64,000 nt of DNA from Paraburkholderia sp. Tr-20389 (GTDB lineage Bacteria > Pseudomonadota > Gammaproteobacteria > Burkholderiales > Burkholderiaceae), in assembly GCF_017104565.1 (NCBI RefSeq), contig NZ_JAAGPD010000041.1, forward strand, positions 1-64,000. The letters run 5' to 3'. A program made the position numbers and the translations under genes. The notes under the pieces are model-generated. The model worked only from the letters and a program-made list of their open reading frames with translations, did not search any database and was not told the DNA's origin. Below are positions 8,256 to 18,367 of this stretch, in pieces (the first letter of the stretch is position 1; each line of letters opens with the position of its first letter).

Positions 8256-9161
8256 ATGGATCTTGCCGCCCTCACGATCTTCCGCGCGGTCGTGCGCGAA
8301 AACGGCGTGACGCGCGCCGCTGCGAAGCTCAATCGCGTGCAATCGAACGTCACGACGCGTATCAAGCAACTCGAAGAACAACTGGGCACCGAACTCTTCA
8401 CCCGCGATGGCCGGCGGCTCGTGCTGACGCCCGCGGGCGAAACGCTGCTGCCCTATGCGGAACGGCTGCTCGCGCTCGCCGACGAGGCCCGGCATGCCGT
8501 CAAGGACGCGCGGCCGAGTGGCCGGCTGCGGCTCGGCACGATGGAAAGCGTCGCCGCGACCCGGTTGCCCGGCCTGCTCGCGCACTATCACCAGACCTGG
8601 CCCGACGTCGCGCTGGAACTGGAGGTCGGGACGACGGGCAAGCTGATCGACCGCGTGCGCGAGTTCGAAGTGGACGCCGCGATCGTCGCGACACCGCTCG
8701 ATCCCGGCTGGATCGGCGACCTGTTCGAGGTCGAGCCCGTGTTCCGCGAAGAACTGGTGATGCTGACGCCGCGCGGCCATCCGCCCATCCGCCAGGCGAG
8801 CGACATCACGCTATCGACGCTGATCGCCTTCGAGGCGGGCTGCGCGTATCGCGTGCACGTCGAGAAGTGGTACATGGATCGCGGCCTGCGGCCGGCGCGC
8901 GTGCTGGAACTCGGCTCGTATCACGCGATTGTCGCGTGTGTGGCGGCGGGCGCGGGTGTGGCCGTCGCGCCGCGTTCGGTGCTGGCGCTGCTGCCCGAAT
9001 CGAACGATATCGTCGTGCATGCGCTCGACGAGCTAGGCAGCATCGACACGCTGCTGGTCTGGCGGCGCGGTCATTTTTCGTCGGCGTTGAATGCACTGCG
9101 CGGGATGCTGGTTGCAAGCGGCAACCTGCAGGAGAAAGCGGCGGAAGGAGCGGCCGTCTGA
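8256..9161 (+). CDS. LysR-family transcriptional regulator
   Basis: DNA-binding regulator of 301 aa. Residues 1-60 form the winged helix-turn-helix (MDLAALTIFRAVVRENGVTR ... LFTRDGRRLVLT), followed by the linker helix and a periplasmic-binding-like effector domain from about residue 90. The chosen ATG at 8256 follows CGGAGAG with good spacing and matches the usual LysR N-terminus; an upstream in-frame start would add 28 atypical residues. It is divergent from the YbfB-type MFS gene, its likely target. The effector is unknown. Confidence 0.92.
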   Translation: MDLAALTIFRAVVRENGVTRAAAKLNRVQSNVTTRIKQLEEQLGTELFTRDGRRLVLTPAGETLLPYAERLLALADEARHAVKDARPSGRLRLGTMESVAATRLPGLLAHYHQTWPDVALELEVGTTGKLIDRVREFEVDAAIVATPLDPGWIGDLFEVEPVFREELVMLTPRGHPPIRQASDITLSTLIAFEAGCAYRVHVEKWYMDRGLRPARVLELGSYHAIVACVAAGAGVAVAPRSVLALLPESNDIVVHALDELGSIDTLLVWRRGHFSSALNALRGMLVASGNLQEKAAEGAAV

Positions 9162-9195
9162 GCGGTTCGCGAGCGCAGCCGTCGCGTGATCGATA

Positions 9196-9233
9196 AAAAA
9201 GCCGCGCGTCGAGGAGACGCGCGGCTTTCCTTT
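9196..9233 (+). terminator. Bidirectional intrinsic terminator between lysR and alaS
   Basis: A perfect 13-bp stem (9198-9210 with 9216-9228, loop GAGGA) has an A-run on the left and TTTCCTTT on the right. It can stop lysR transcripts from the left and alaS transcripts from the right. It sits in the convergent gap. Confidence 0.85.
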
Positions 9234-9292
9234 ATGCAGATGCGGATGCGGCTGCCAAGCAACCTTTGCGGGGCCGATACCCCGCATTGCGT

Positions 9293-11917
9293 TTATAGCT
9301 GTGCTTCCACCCAGCCCTTCACGCCTGCCAGCGCAGCCGGCAGATTGGCCGGCTCGGTGCCGCCCGCCTGCGCCATGTCCGGACGGCCACCACCCTTGCC
9401 GCCGACCTGCTGCGCGACGAAGTTCACCAGCTCGCCCGCCTTGACCTTCTTGCTCGCGTCGGCCGTGACGCCCGCGATCAGGCTGACCTTGCCGCCTTCG
9501 ACGGACGCCAGCACGATAGCTGCGCTCTTGAGCTTGTCCTTCAGCTTGTCGACCGTTTCGCGCAGCGTCTTGACGTCCGCGCCTTCGAGCGTCGCCGCCA
9601 GCACCTGCACGCCGGCTACCTCGATGGCCTGGCCGGCCAGTTCATCGCCCTGGCTCGCCGCAAGCTTCGACTTCAGCGCGCCCAGTTCCTTTTCCAGCGC
9701 CTTCACCTGGTCCTGAACCATCGAAATGCGCTGCGTCAGTTCCGAAGGCTGCGCCTTCAGCGCGGCCGCTGCCGCGTTGATGCGCGTATCCAGTTCCTGC
9801 ACGAAGCGCACCGCGTTGTCGCCCGTGATGGCCTCCACGCGACGGATACCCGCCGCGACACCACCTTCCATCACGATCTTGAAGAAGCCGATGTCACCCG
9901 TGCGGTTCACGTGCGTGCCGCCGCACAGCTCGCGCGAAAAACCCAGATCGAGCACGCGTACTTCGTCGCCGTACTTTTCGCCGAACAGCGCCATTGCGCC
10001 GCCCTTCACTGCTTCGTCGTACGCCATCACGCGCACGATACCGGGCGCGTTCGCCAGCACTTCGGCGTTGACGATTTCTTCGACGCGGCGAATCTGGTCG
10101 TCCGTCATCGGCGCGTTGTGCGCGAAGTCGAAGCGAGTCTTGTCCGCGTCGACGAGCGAGCCCTTCTGCTGCACGTGGCCGCCGAGCACTTCGCGCAGCG
10201 CCTTGTGCATCAGGTGCGTGGCCGAGTGGTTGCGCGCCGTGCGTGCGCGGCGGATCGCGTCGATTTCCGCCTTCACCACGTCGCCGACCTTCAGCGTGCC
10301 CTGCTCCAGCGTGCCGTGGTGGCCCACGACGTCGGCCTGCACCTTCAGCGTGTCGACGACGCCAAAGCGGATGCTCGCATTCGCGAGCACGCCCTGGTCG
10401 CCGACCTGGCCGCCCGACTCCGCGTAGAACGGCGTGTGATCCAGCACGACGACGGCTTGCTGGCCCTTCGTCACTTCGTTGACGGACGCGCCGTCGACAT
10501 ACAGCGCCGTGACCTTCGCGTCGTCGAACACGATCTCTTCATAGCCGTGGAACGTGGTCTTCGCGCCCGTGTATTCGAGGCCCTGCGCCATCTTGAACTT
10601 GCCGGCCGCGCGCGCCTGCTCGCGCTGGCGGGCCATGGCTTCATCGAATGCCGGTTCGTCGACCGTGACGCCGCGCTCGCGGCACACGTCAGCCGTCAGA
10701 TCGAGCGGGAAGCCATAGGTGTCGTGCAGCTTGAACGCGACTTCGCCGTCGAGCGTCTTGCCGCCCTTCGAATCGAGGTCCGCCAGCGCGCTTTCGAGGA
10801 TCGACATGCCGTGCTCGATGGTCTCGAAGAAGCGCTCTTCTTCCTGGCGCAGAACGTCGGTGACGCGCTGCTCCGCGTCCTTCAGTTCCGGATACGCGCC
10901 GCCCATCTGCGCGACGAGGTCGCCAACCAGCTTGTGGAAGAACGAGCCCTTGCGGCCCAGCTTGTAGCCGTGACGGATCGCGCGGCGCACGATCCGGCGC
11001 AGCACGTAGCCGCGGCCCTCGTTGCCGGGAATCACGCCGTCGACGATCAGGAACGAGCATGCGCGGATGTGATCGGCGATCACCTTCAGCGAGTTGTTCG
11101 TGAGATCTTCAATGCCCGTTTCGCGCGCCGCCGCCTTGATGAGCGCCTGGAACAGGTCGATCTCGTAGTTGCTGTGCACGTGCTGCAGCACGGCTGCGAT
11201 ACGCTCCAGACCCATGCCCGTGTCCACGCACTGCTTGGGCAGCGGCGTCATGTTGCCCTGGGCGTCGCGGTTGAACTGCATGAACACGAGGTTCCAGATT
11301 TCGATGTAGCGGTCGCCGTCTTCTTCCGGCGATCCCGGCGGCCCGCCCCACACGTCCGGGCCGTGGTCGTAGAAGATTTCCGAGCACGGACCGCACGGGC
11401 CGGTGTCGGCCATCTGCCAGAAGTTGTCCGATGCGTAGCGCGCGCCCTTGTTGTCGCCGATACGGATGATGCGCTCGACGGGCACGCCGACTTCCTTCGC
11501 CCAGATGTCGTGGGCTTCGTCGTCTTCCTGGTAGACGGTGACCCAGAGCTTTTCCTTCGGCAACTGGTAGACGCCCGTCAGCAGTTCCCACGCGTAGTGG
11601 ATAGCGTCGCGCTTGAAATAGTCGCCGAACGAGAAGTTGCCGAGCATTTCGAAGAACGTGTGGTGACGCGCGGTATAGCCGACGTTTTCCAGGTCGTTGT
11701 GCTTGCCGCCCGCGCGCACGCTGCGCTGCGCCGTCGTGGCCCGCGAGTACGGACGCGATTCGGCGCCGAGAAACACATCTTTGAACTGCACCATGCCCGA
11801 ATTGGTGAAGAGCAGCGTCGGGTCGTTGCCGGGCACGAGGCTCGACGAACGGACGATCGTATGGCCCTTCGATTCGAAGAACTTGAGGAATTTCTCGCGG
11901 ATTTCGGCGGCTTTCAT
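9293..11917 (-). CDS. alaS: Alanine-tRNA ligase
   Basis: Charges tRNA-Ala with alanine in the cytoplasm; 874 aa, full length. Seen: the class II catalytic core at the N-terminus ([35 protein letters not shown]-like region), the editing-domain metal ligands HSATH and [11 protein letters not shown], and the glycine-rich C-terminal end [15 protein letters not shown] of the C-Ala domain. It starts at the ATG at 11917. It is convergent with lysR and stops about 60 bp from the shared terminator. A long open frame on the opposite strand is a codon-bias shadow. Confidence 0.98.
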   Translation of the reverse strand: MKAAEIREKFLKFFESKGHTIVRSSSLVPGNDPTLLFTNSGMVQFKDVFLGAESRPYSRATTAQRSVRAGGKHNDLENVGYTARHHTFFEMLGNFSFGDYFKRDAIHYAWELLTGVYQLPKEKLWVTVYQEDDEAHDIWAKEVGVPVERIIRIGDNKGARYASDNFWQMADTGPCGPCSEIFYDHGPDVWGGPPGSPEEDGDRYIEIWNLVFMQFNRDAQGNMTPLPKQCVDTGMGLERIAAVLQHVHSNYEIDLFQALIKAAARETGIEDLTNNSLKVIADHIRACSFLIVDGVIPGNEGRGYVLRRIVRRAIRHGYKLGRKGSFFHKLVGDLVAQMGGAYPELKDAEQRVTDVLRQEEERFFETIEHGMSILESALADLDSKGGKTLDGEVAFKLHDTYGFPLDLTADVCRERGVTVDEPAFDEAMARQREQARAAGKFKMAQGLEYTGAKTTFHGYEEIVFDDAKVTALYVDGASVNEVTKGQQAVVVLDHTPFYAESGGQVGDQGVLANASIRFGVVDTLKVQADVVGHHGTLEQGTLKVGDVVKAEIDAIRRARTARNHSATHLMHKALREVLGGHVQQKGSLVDADKTRFDFAHNAPMTDDQIRRVEEIVNAEVLANAPGIVRVMAYDEAVKGGAMALFGEKYGDEVRVLDLGFSRELCGGTHVNRTGDIGFFKIVMEGGVAAGIRRVEAITGDNAVRFVQELDTRINAAAAALKAQPSELTQRISMVQDQVKALEKELGALKSKLAASQGDELAGQAIEVAGVQVLAATLEGADVKTLRETVDKLKDKLKSAAIVLASVEGGKVSLIAGVTADASKKVKAGELVNFVAQQVGGKGGGRPDMAQAGGTEPANLPAALAGVKGWVEAQL

Positions 11918-12222
11918 AGCGTGCTTTGGGGACGGTCCTGGCGTGAGCCGACGGCTGCGGAAGGGTTACCGGCCGTCGCAATGGATTGTTTCCTGAACGG
12001 TCGATTATACGGGATCGGCGCTCCCGCGCGGCGGCGCGGGCGGCACCGGCCATCCGGCCAGGTCCCCTTCCCGGCAACGCGCCTGGCCCCGCCTGTCATT
12101 CGTCCTATGCCGTCAGGCCGGATAGGCCGGCCGCGGCCGATCGCTTAAGATGCATCACATCGATCGAATCGGGCAGCGCCCGTGCGGCGCGTGCCCCACC
12201 ACATTGGAGACGTAGACAGAAT
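11918..12222. other. Intergenic region between divergent alaS and CoA-transferase genes
   Basis: About 305 bp without a gene. A perfect TATAAT on the minus strand (ATTATA at 12004-12009) is a plausible -10 for alaS and would give a leader of about 80 nt, although no good -35 accompanies it. A GC-rich stretch with repeated GGCCGG motifs at about 12113-12140 lies on the other side. I see no riboswitch or T-box signature. Confidence 0.4.
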
Positions 12223-13443
12223 ATGGGCGCACTCAGTCATATCCGCGTACTGGATCTCACCCGCGTGCTCGCCGGTCCGTGGTGCGCGCAAACGCTCGCC
12301 GACTTCGGCGCCGACGTGATCAAGGTCGAACGGCCGGGCGCCGGCGACGACACGCGCCACTGGGGGCCGCCGTACCTGAAAACGCCTGACGGCGCGGACA
12401 CGCGCGAGGCCGCCTACTATCTCGCGGCGAACCGCAACAAGCGCTCCGTGACCGTCGACATCGCCACGCCCGAAGGCCAGCAGATCGTGCGCGAACTGGC
12501 CGCACAAAGCGATGTCGTGCTGGAGAACTACAAGGTCGGGCAACTGAAGAAGTACGGGCTCGACTACGATTCGCTGAAGGCCGTGAAGCCGGACATCATC
12601 TACTGCTCGGTGACGGGCTTCGGCCAGACGGGGCCGCACGCGCAGCGCGCGGGCTACGACTTCATCATCCAGGGCATCGGCGGCTTCATGAGCATCACGG
12701 GCGAGCGCGACGACCTGCCTGGCGGCGGCCCGCAGAAAGCGGGCGTCGCGATCGCGGACCTGATGACGGGCATGTACTCGTCGGTGGCCGTGCTGACGGC
12801 GCTCGCGCACCGCGACCGGACGGGCGAAGGCCAGTACATCGACATGGCGCTGCTCGATGTGCAGGTCGCGATGCTCGCCAACATGAATTCGAATTTCCTT
12901 GCGAGCGGCAAGCCGCCCGTGCGCTGGGGCAACGCGCACGCGAACATCGTCCCCTATCAGACGTTCCAGACCAGCGACAGCTGGATCATCGTCGCCGTCG
13001 GCAACGACGGGCAGTTCCGCAAGTTCGTCGAAGCGGGCAACCGCGCGGGCCTCGCCGACGACGACCGCTTCGCGACCAACCCGGCGCGCGTGCGCAATCG
13101 CGAGACGCTCGTGCCGATCCTCGCGGAGATGGTCCGCACGCGCAGCAAGCACGAATGGATCGAAGCACTCGAAGCCGCGGGCGTGCCGTGCGGCCCGATC
13201 AACGATCTGGAAGAGGTGTTCGAGAACGAACAGGTGGTCGCACGCGGCATGCAGGTGCAGTTGCCGCATCCGTCGGGCGGCACGGTCAAGCTGGTGCGCA
13301 ATCCCATCCGCATGAGCGCGACGCCGCCCGAAGCACAGGCGCATCCGCCCACGCTAGGCGAACATACGGAAGCGGTGTTGCGTGAGGTGCTTGGTTACGG
13401 CGACGAGCAGATCGACGGGCTGCGGGGCCGGTCGGTGATCTGA
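12223..13443 (+). CDS. CaiB/BaiF-family CoA-transferase (class III)
   Basis: Moves CoA between carboxylic acids in the cytoplasm; 406 aa. Seen: the N-terminal RVLDLTRVLAGPWCAQTLADFGADVIKVE, which is diagnostic for class III CoA-transferases, the RNKRSVTVD segment, and GQYIDMALLD, whose Asp (about residue 207) corresponds to the acyl-anhydride-forming catalytic aspartate. The start is the ATG at 12223 after TTGGAGA; the longer frame runs back into the intergenic region. It resembles the branch that contains succinyl-CoA:glutarate transferases, but substrates cannot be set from sequence. It is a single gene, convergent with the hydrolase downstream. Confidence 0.9.
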   Translation: MGALSHIRVLDLTRVLAGPWCAQTLADFGADVIKVERPGAGDDTRHWGPPYLKTPDGADTREAAYYLAANRNKRSVTVDIATPEGQQIVRELAAQSDVVLENYKVGQLKKYGLDYDSLKAVKPDIIYCSVTGFGQTGPHAQRAGYDFIIQGIGGFMSITGERDDLPGGGPQKAGVAIADLMTGMYSSVAVLTALAHRDRTGEGQYIDMALLDVQVAMLANMNSNFLASGKPPVRWGNAHANIVPYQTFQTSDSWIIVAVGNDGQFRKFVEAGNRAGLADDDRFATNPARVRNRETLVPILAEMVRTRSKHEWIEALEAAGVPCGPINDLEEVFENEQVVARGMQVQLPHPSGGTVKLVRNPIRMSATPPEAQAHPPTLGEHTEAVLREVLGYGDEQIDGLRGRSVI

Positions 13444-13521
13444 CGCGTTGCAGCGCTGAATGTGCCGGCGGCGTGCAGGCCGTGGCGACGAAGCTTCGGC
13501 CGCCGCCTGCTGCGCGCGCCA

Positions 13522-13560
13522 CGCGTGACTCGAACACGTGACTCACACGCTTGACTCGCG
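13522..13560. repeat. Three tandem 13-bp repeats
   Basis: CGCGTGACTCGAA, CACGTGACTCACA and CGCTTGACTCGCG follow one another without gaps and share the TGACTC core. They lie 12 bp before the hydrolase stop codon, in the convergent gap after the CoA-transferase gene. No hairpin with a T-run is seen here. Confidence 0.7.
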
Positions 13561-13572
13561 GACGCGTTTCAC

Positions 13573-14124
13573 TCACGCCATCGAAGCCAGCCACCTCTGC
13601 CCTTCGTCCCAGTCGCCGAGGCCGCTGTCGGCGTTGATATGACCTCGCGGGCCGATGCTCTCCCAGCGGCTGCCCCACGCCGCCGCGCAGGCCTGCGAGA
13701 ACGGCACGCCGCCATACGGGTCATCGGTGCTCGCGACGACGATCGTCGGAAACGGCAGTTTCAACATCGGCACGTCGTCGAAACCGGCTGCATCGGCGGG
13801 AAATCCGGCGCCGGCCGGATCGGGCACGGCGACCAGCAAAGCGCCCGCCACTTTCGCGAGCGCGTCCTTCGAAGCATGGCGCGCGGCCCAGAACGCGACC
13901 GTCAGGCAGCCAAGGCTGTGCGCGGCGAGCAGAACGGGGGCTGTGGCAGCGGCAATCGTCGCATCGAGCGTGTCGCACCATTCTTCGCAGACGGGATGAT
14001 CCCAGTCGCGCATCGGCGCGCGCGAAAAGCCGGGATACCGCGCTTCCCAGCGGGTCTGCCAGTGCCCGTCGCCCGAGTTCATGTAACCCGGCAACACGAT
14101 CACGCTCTGCTGCTTCAATGTCAT
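13573..14124 (-). CDS. Small alpha/beta-hydrolase of the RBBP9/YdeN family
   Basis: Cytoplasmic serine hydrolase of 183 aa, the usual size for this group. The N-terminal VIVLPGYMNSGDGHWQTRWE is diagnostic. The catalytic triad can be read as Ser70 in AHSLGC, Asp134 in ASTDDPYG and His162 in GHINADSGLGDW. Physiological substrates of the family are not established in bacteria. It is followed 5' by gamma-glutamyltransferase on the same strand with a 49-bp gap, so the two may be cotranscribed. Confidence 0.9.
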   Translation of the reverse strand: MTLKQQSVIVLPGYMNSGDGHWQTRWEARYPGFSRAPMRDWDHPVCEEWCDTLDATIAAATAPVLLAAHSLGCLTVAFWAARHASKDALAKVAGALLVAVPDPAGAGFPADAAGFDDVPMLKLPFPTIVVASTDDPYGGVPFSQACAAAWGSRWESIGPRGHINADSGLGDWDEGQRWLASMA

Positions 14125-14173
14125 TCGATTCCCCGCTTTTGTGTGTTCATGGAAAGCGGCTGCGCCGCCAGCG

Positions 14174-16000
14174 CTATTGAATCACACGACCCACGCCGAC
14201 GCCGCGCGGATCGGCAGCCGGTTGCGGCGTCGTGCCGTCGATGCGGATCATCTGCACGTCGCCGTTGAACAGCTGGCCTTCCAGCGTGTAGCCGCGAGCC
14301 TTCAGTTGCTCGGCCAGTTCGCCGTCGATCGGGCGATACGGCTCCCAGTAGATCGTTTTCTGCGGCAGCAGTTGATGGTGGAAGCGCATCGCGGCAAGCG
14401 CATCGGCGGGCGGCATATTGAAGTCGTACAGATTCGTCATCACCTGGAAGATCGACGTGAAGATGCGCGAGCCGCCCGGCGTGCCGATCACGAGCGACAC
14501 CTTGCCGTCCTTGAGCAGGATCGTCGGCGTCATCGACGACAGCGGCCGGCGGCCCGGCGCGATCGTGTTGACGTCGCCGCTCGTTACGCCGAACTGGTTC
14601 TGCACACCCGCTTTCACCTCGAAATCGTCCATCTCGTCGTTGAGCACGAAACCGCCGCCGTCGACCACCACGCCCGAACCGAACGGCCCGTTCAGCGTGT
14701 ACGTGTTCGACACGGCATTGCCCCATTTGTCGACCACGGAGAAATGCGTCGTCTGCGCCTTTTCCGGCATCGAATCGCCGAGACCCGGCTTCACGGGCGC
14801 GGCGCCCGGCACTTCGTCCGGCGTGATGCCTTCGGCGCGCTTCGCGAGATACGCGTCGTCGATCAGCTTGTCGACGGGCACACGGTATGAATCGGGATCG
14901 CCGAGGTACTGCTGGCGATCGGCGAACACGCGGTCTTCGATCTGCGCGACCAAATGGATATACGGCTCCGAGTTGAGCGTCACGCCATCGAATTGCGGCT
15001 TCAGGTCCGCCTTCATCTTCAGCATCTGGATCAGCCCGACGCCGCCCGAACTCGGCGGCGGCGCGGTGACGATCTGGTAGCCGTTCCAGCTTGCCGTCAC
15101 GGGCTGACGCCACACGGCCTTGTACTGCAACAGATCCGTCTTGGTAACCAGGCCGTGGCCGTACATCTGACGCGCGATCAGGTCGGCCGTCTGGCCTTCG
15201 TAGAACTCGCGGCCGCCGTCGGACGCGATCCGCGTCAGCGTCTGTGCCAGCTCGGGCTGGCGGAACACGACGCCCGCCTTCAGGTTCGAGAAATACGGAT
15301 CGAAATTGGTCTTGCCGCCGAAGCTCTTCGACGCGAATTCACGGCGCTGCTGCAGCCACGGTTCGACCGTGAAGCCGTCTGTCGCGTACTTGATCGCGGG
15401 CGCGAGCACCTGCTTCCATTTGAGCTTGCCGAAGCGCTTCTGCGCCTCCCACATGCCGTCGACCGTGCCCGGCACGGCCACCGCGCGATGCCCCACGGTG
15501 CTCATGCCCTTGATCACGTTGCCCTTGTCGTCGAGGTACATGTCACGGGTCGCGCTCTGCGGCGCCTTTTCGCGGTAGTCGAGGAAGTACGGCTTGCCGT
15601 CCATATACACGGTCATGAACCCGCCGCCGCCGATGTTGCCCGCGTCCGGGTACGTGACGGCCAGCGTGAACGCAACCGCGACGGCGGCGTCGACGGCATT
15701 GCCGCCCGCGGCGAGAATCTGCTGCGCGGCATCGGCGGCGTAGCGGTCGGGCACGGCGACCGCGGACGCGTCGAGGACGGGCTTCGGCTGAGGTGTTTTC
15801 GCGTCGACGGCGGGCGACGCGACGACGCTCGCGAGCAGCGTGCCCGTGAGCGCCAGCGTCGTGGCAAGACGCGCCCATCCGCGCGCGGCAGACAGGCGCT
15901 CGCGGGCAGAACGTGAACTGTCATCGGCGCCCGCATGAGATTCGACATGCCTATCGGCACCAGAAAGCGCGCGCGGCGCGCGCAACGTCGGAAGAGACAT
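14174..16000 (-). CDS. ggt: Gamma-glutamyltransferase (glutathione hydrolase) precursor
   Basis: Periplasmic N-terminal-nucleophile enzyme that cleaves the gamma-glutamyl bond of glutathione and related peptides; 608 aa. The chain starts at the ATG at 16000 (GGAG nine bases upstream). It has a long basic N-terminus, then a hydrophobic signal segment near residues 42-62 (LATTLALTGTLLASVVASPA). The self-cleaving nucleophile is Thr417 in AQTTHFSVVDKWGNAVS. The substrate-binding GGGFVLNDEMDDF and the PGRRPLSSMTPTI region follow, as in active enzymes. The frame upstream of 16000 is open by chance only. Confidence 0.95.
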   Translation of the reverse strand: MSLPTLRAPRALSGADRHVESHAGADDSSRSARERLSAARGWARLATTLALTGTLLASVVASPAVDAKTPQPKPVLDASAVAVPDRYAADAAQQILAAGGNAVDAAVAVAFTLAVTYPDAGNIGGGGFMTVYMDGKPYFLDYREKAPQSATRDMYLDDKGNVIKGMSTVGHRAVAVPGTVDGMWEAQKRFGKLKWKQVLAPAIKYATDGFTVEPWLQQRREFASKSFGGKTNFDPYFSNLKAGVVFRQPELAQTLTRIASDGGREFYEGQTADLIARQMYGHGLVTKTDLLQYKAVWRQPVTASWNGYQIVTAPPPSSGGVGLIQMLKMKADLKPQFDGVTLNSEPYIHLVAQIEDRVFADRQQYLGDPDSYRVPVDKLIDDAYLAKRAEGITPDEVPGAAPVKPGLGDSMPEKAQTTHFSVVDKWGNAVSNTYTLNGPFGSGVVVDGGGFVLNDEMDDFEVKAGVQNQFGVTSGDVNTIAPGRRPLSSMTPTILLKDGKVSLVIGTPGGSRIFTSIFQVMTNLYDFNMPPADALAAMRFHHQLLPQKTIYWEPYRPIDGELAEQLKARGYTLEGQLFNGDVQMIRIDGTTPQPAADPRGVGVGRVIQ

Positions 16001-16510
16001 CCGAGGAACTCCGGGATCGGTGGACCGGCTCGCCCGTGCGCAGCGCCAAAAACAGCGGGCTCGCGGCAAGGCCTGGTCGCGTGAAGCGGCGGGACGGGCG
16101 TCGTCCGCCCGGGCCACGACAGAATAACGGAAATGCAGCGCCTGCCGAAAAACGCGGCCAGGGCGTCGCGAGCGTCGCGAAAGCGCCGGGCAAGCCGGTC
16201 GCCGGCTGAAGCGCGGCAAACAAAAATGGCAGAGGAAAGTGGAGACAAACACCACGATCACGCGCACAGTCGAAGGACGGCGCAGCGCGACGCATGCTAA
16301 GCGGGTGCGTCGCGCCTGGCCAACGCAATTTACGTCCTGTTACAGCGCGGATCGCGCCCCGAAAACGGGCGGAATACCGACAAAAAGCGGCAGATGTCGG
16401 CTGCGCGCCGCACCGCGCAAGCCTAAAGACTGTCGTCGAATGTGTCGTCAGGTAGAATTGACAGACTAACGGACGCATATAGTGTCCAGGACCGACTTTC
16501 TCCTTCTCGC
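16001..16510. other. Intergenic region between divergent ggt and glnS
   Basis: About 510 bp with no convincing gene. A possible glnS promoter is CTGTCG (16430-16435) with TAGAAT (16453-16458), 17 bp apart and about 50 bp before the glnS start. TTGACA at 16458-16463 also occurs but has no correctly spaced -10. Open frames in the region have atypical composition and no ribosome sites. Confidence 0.35.
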
Positions 16511-18232
16511 ATGAACAACGAACGCAAAGACGCCGAGCGCAACGACGCGCCCGTTTCCAATTTCATCCGCAACATCATCGACGACGACAACCGCTCCGGA
16601 AAGTGGGGCCAGCGGGTGGAAACGCGCTTCCCGCCGGAACCGAACGGTTATCTGCACATCGGCCACGCGAAGAGCATCTGCCTGAACTTCGGCATCGCGC
16701 AAAGCTACGGCGGCATCTGCCATCTGCGCTTCGACGATACGAATCCGGAGAAGGAAAGCTTCGAATACGTCGACTCGATCGTCGACGCCGTGAAGTGGCT
16801 CGGCTTCGAATGGAAGGCGGAGCAGCAGGAGCACCTGTACTTCGCGAGCGACTACTACGACAAGCTGTACGAATTCGCCGAGTTGCTGATCACGCGCGGC
16901 AAGGCGTATGTCGACAGCCAGAGCGCGGAAGAAATGCGCGCGAACCGCGGCTCGGCGACGGAAGTCGGCACGCCATCGCGCTTCCGCGAGCGCAGCGTCG
17001 AAGAGAACCTGGACATCTTCCGCCGCATGAAGGCGGGCGAGTTCAAGGAAGGCGAGCACGTGCTGCGCGCGAAGATCGACATGTCGTCGCCGAACTTCAA
17101 CATGCGCGACCCGGTGATCTACCGCATCCGCTTCGCCCACCATTACCGGACGGGCGACAAGTGGTGCGTGTATCCGATGTACGACTACACGCATTGCATC
17201 TCGGACGCGCTCGAAAACATCACGCATTCGCTGTGCACGCTCGAGTTCGAAGATCACCGTCCGCTGTACGACTGGATCCTCAATGAACTCGCCGACGCCG
17301 GCATCTTCACGCGTCCGCTGCCGCAACAGATCGAGTTTTCGCGTCTGAATCTCACGTATGCGATCACCAGCAAGCGCAAGCTGCTGCAACTCGTCAACGA
17401 AGGCCATGTCGACGGCTGGGACGACCCGCGCATGCCGACCATCGTCGGCGTGCGCCGGCGCGGCTTCACGCCGGACGGCATCAAGCTCTTCTGCGAGCGC
17501 ATCGGCATCACGAAGGTCGATTCGTGGATCGACATGAGCGTGTTCGAAGGCGCGCTGCGCGACGATCTCGACGAAAAGGCGCCGCGCGCGACCTGCGTGC
17601 TCGATCCGCTGAAGCTCGTGATCGACAACTACCCGGAAGGCCAGACGGAAGAATGCACCGCGCCCGTCCATCCGCATCACCCGGATCGCGGCGTGCGCAC
17701 GTTCCCGTTCTCGCGCGAACTGTGGATCGAGCGCGAAGACTTCATGGAAAGCGCGCCGAAGGGCTATTTCCGCCTGTTCCCCGGCAACAAGGTACGGCTG
17801 AAGTACGGCTATGTCGTCGAATGCACGGGCGCGGAAAAGGACGAGAACGGCAACGTGATCGCCGTGCACTGCAACTACTTCCCGGATAGCCGCTCGGGCA
17901 CGGAAGGCGCGAACAACTACAAGGTGAAGGGCACGATCCACTGGATCAGCGCGACTCAGGCGGTGCCCGTCGAAGTGCGCATCTACGATCGCCTGTTCAA
18001 GGAAGCGCAGCCCGACGCGGGCGGCCGCGATTTCCTCGAAGCGCTCAATCCCGATTCCAAGCGCATCATGCAGGCGTTCGTCGAGCCGGGTCTGCGCGAC
18101 ATCGAGCCGGAACAGCGTTATCAGTTCGAGCGTCACGGCTACTTCGTCGCCGACCGATACGACACGAAGCCGGGCAAACCCGTATTCAACCGGATCGTCA
18201 GTCTGCGCGACAGTTGGGGAAAGCCGGCGTAA
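16511..18232 (+). CDS. glnS: Glutamine-tRNA ligase
   Basis: Charges tRNA-Gln directly with glutamine; 573 aa, class I synthetase. The ATP-binding HIGH motif is at residues 49-52 (GYLHIGHAKS) and the KMSKS-equivalent appears as AITSKRKLLQL. The substrate stretch LRFDDTNPEKESFEYVDSI follows the catalytic start, and the C-terminal anticodon-binding beta-barrels are complete. The ATG at 16511 is preferred over the in-frame start 69 bp upstream because the N-terminus then matches the family. It stands alone between ggt and an amino-acid binding protein. Confidence 0.97.
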   Translation: MNNERKDAERNDAPVSNFIRNIIDDDNRSGKWGQRVETRFPPEPNGYLHIGHAKSICLNFGIAQSYGGICHLRFDDTNPEKESFEYVDSIVDAVKWLGFEWKAEQQEHLYFASDYYDKLYEFAELLITRGKAYVDSQSAEEMRANRGSATEVGTPSRFRERSVEENLDIFRRMKAGEFKEGEHVLRAKIDMSSPNFNMRDPVIYRIRFAHHYRTGDKWCVYPMYDYTHCISDALENITHSLCTLEFEDHRPLYDWILNELADAGIFTRPLPQQIEFSRLNLTYAITSKRKLLQLVNEGHVDGWDDPRMPTIVGVRRRGFTPDGIKLFCERIGITKVDSWIDMSVFEGALRDDLDEKAPRATCVLDPLKLVIDNYPEGQTEECTAPVHPHHPDRGVRTFPFSRELWIEREDFMESAPKGYFRLFPGNKVRLKYGYVVECTGAEKDENGNVIAVHCNYFPDSRSGTEGANNYKVKGTIHWISATQAVPVEVRIYDRLFKEAQPDAGGRDFLEALNPDSKRIMQAFVEPGLRDIEPEQRYQFERHGYFVADRYDTKPGKPVFNRIVSLRDSWGKPA

Positions 18233-18367
18233 GCTGATTGTCTGGTTGCGTCATGCGCGGCATGCAGCACTTCTTCCAGCGCATGCCCGCGTGACGCACG
18301 ATGGACATCGCCATGTCGCGGCATGACGATGCAGCCGGAGTGATTGCTGCCGGCCCCAGGGGGAACA

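Noticed and set aside
9911-12148. Open frame of 745 codons opposite alaS
   Set aside because: Shadow of alaS by codon bias; composition is atypical and no ribosome site is present.
16458-16483. TTGACA plus TATAGT as the glnS promoter
   Set aside because: The spacing is only 14 bp, too short for sigma-70; an alternative pair upstream fits better.
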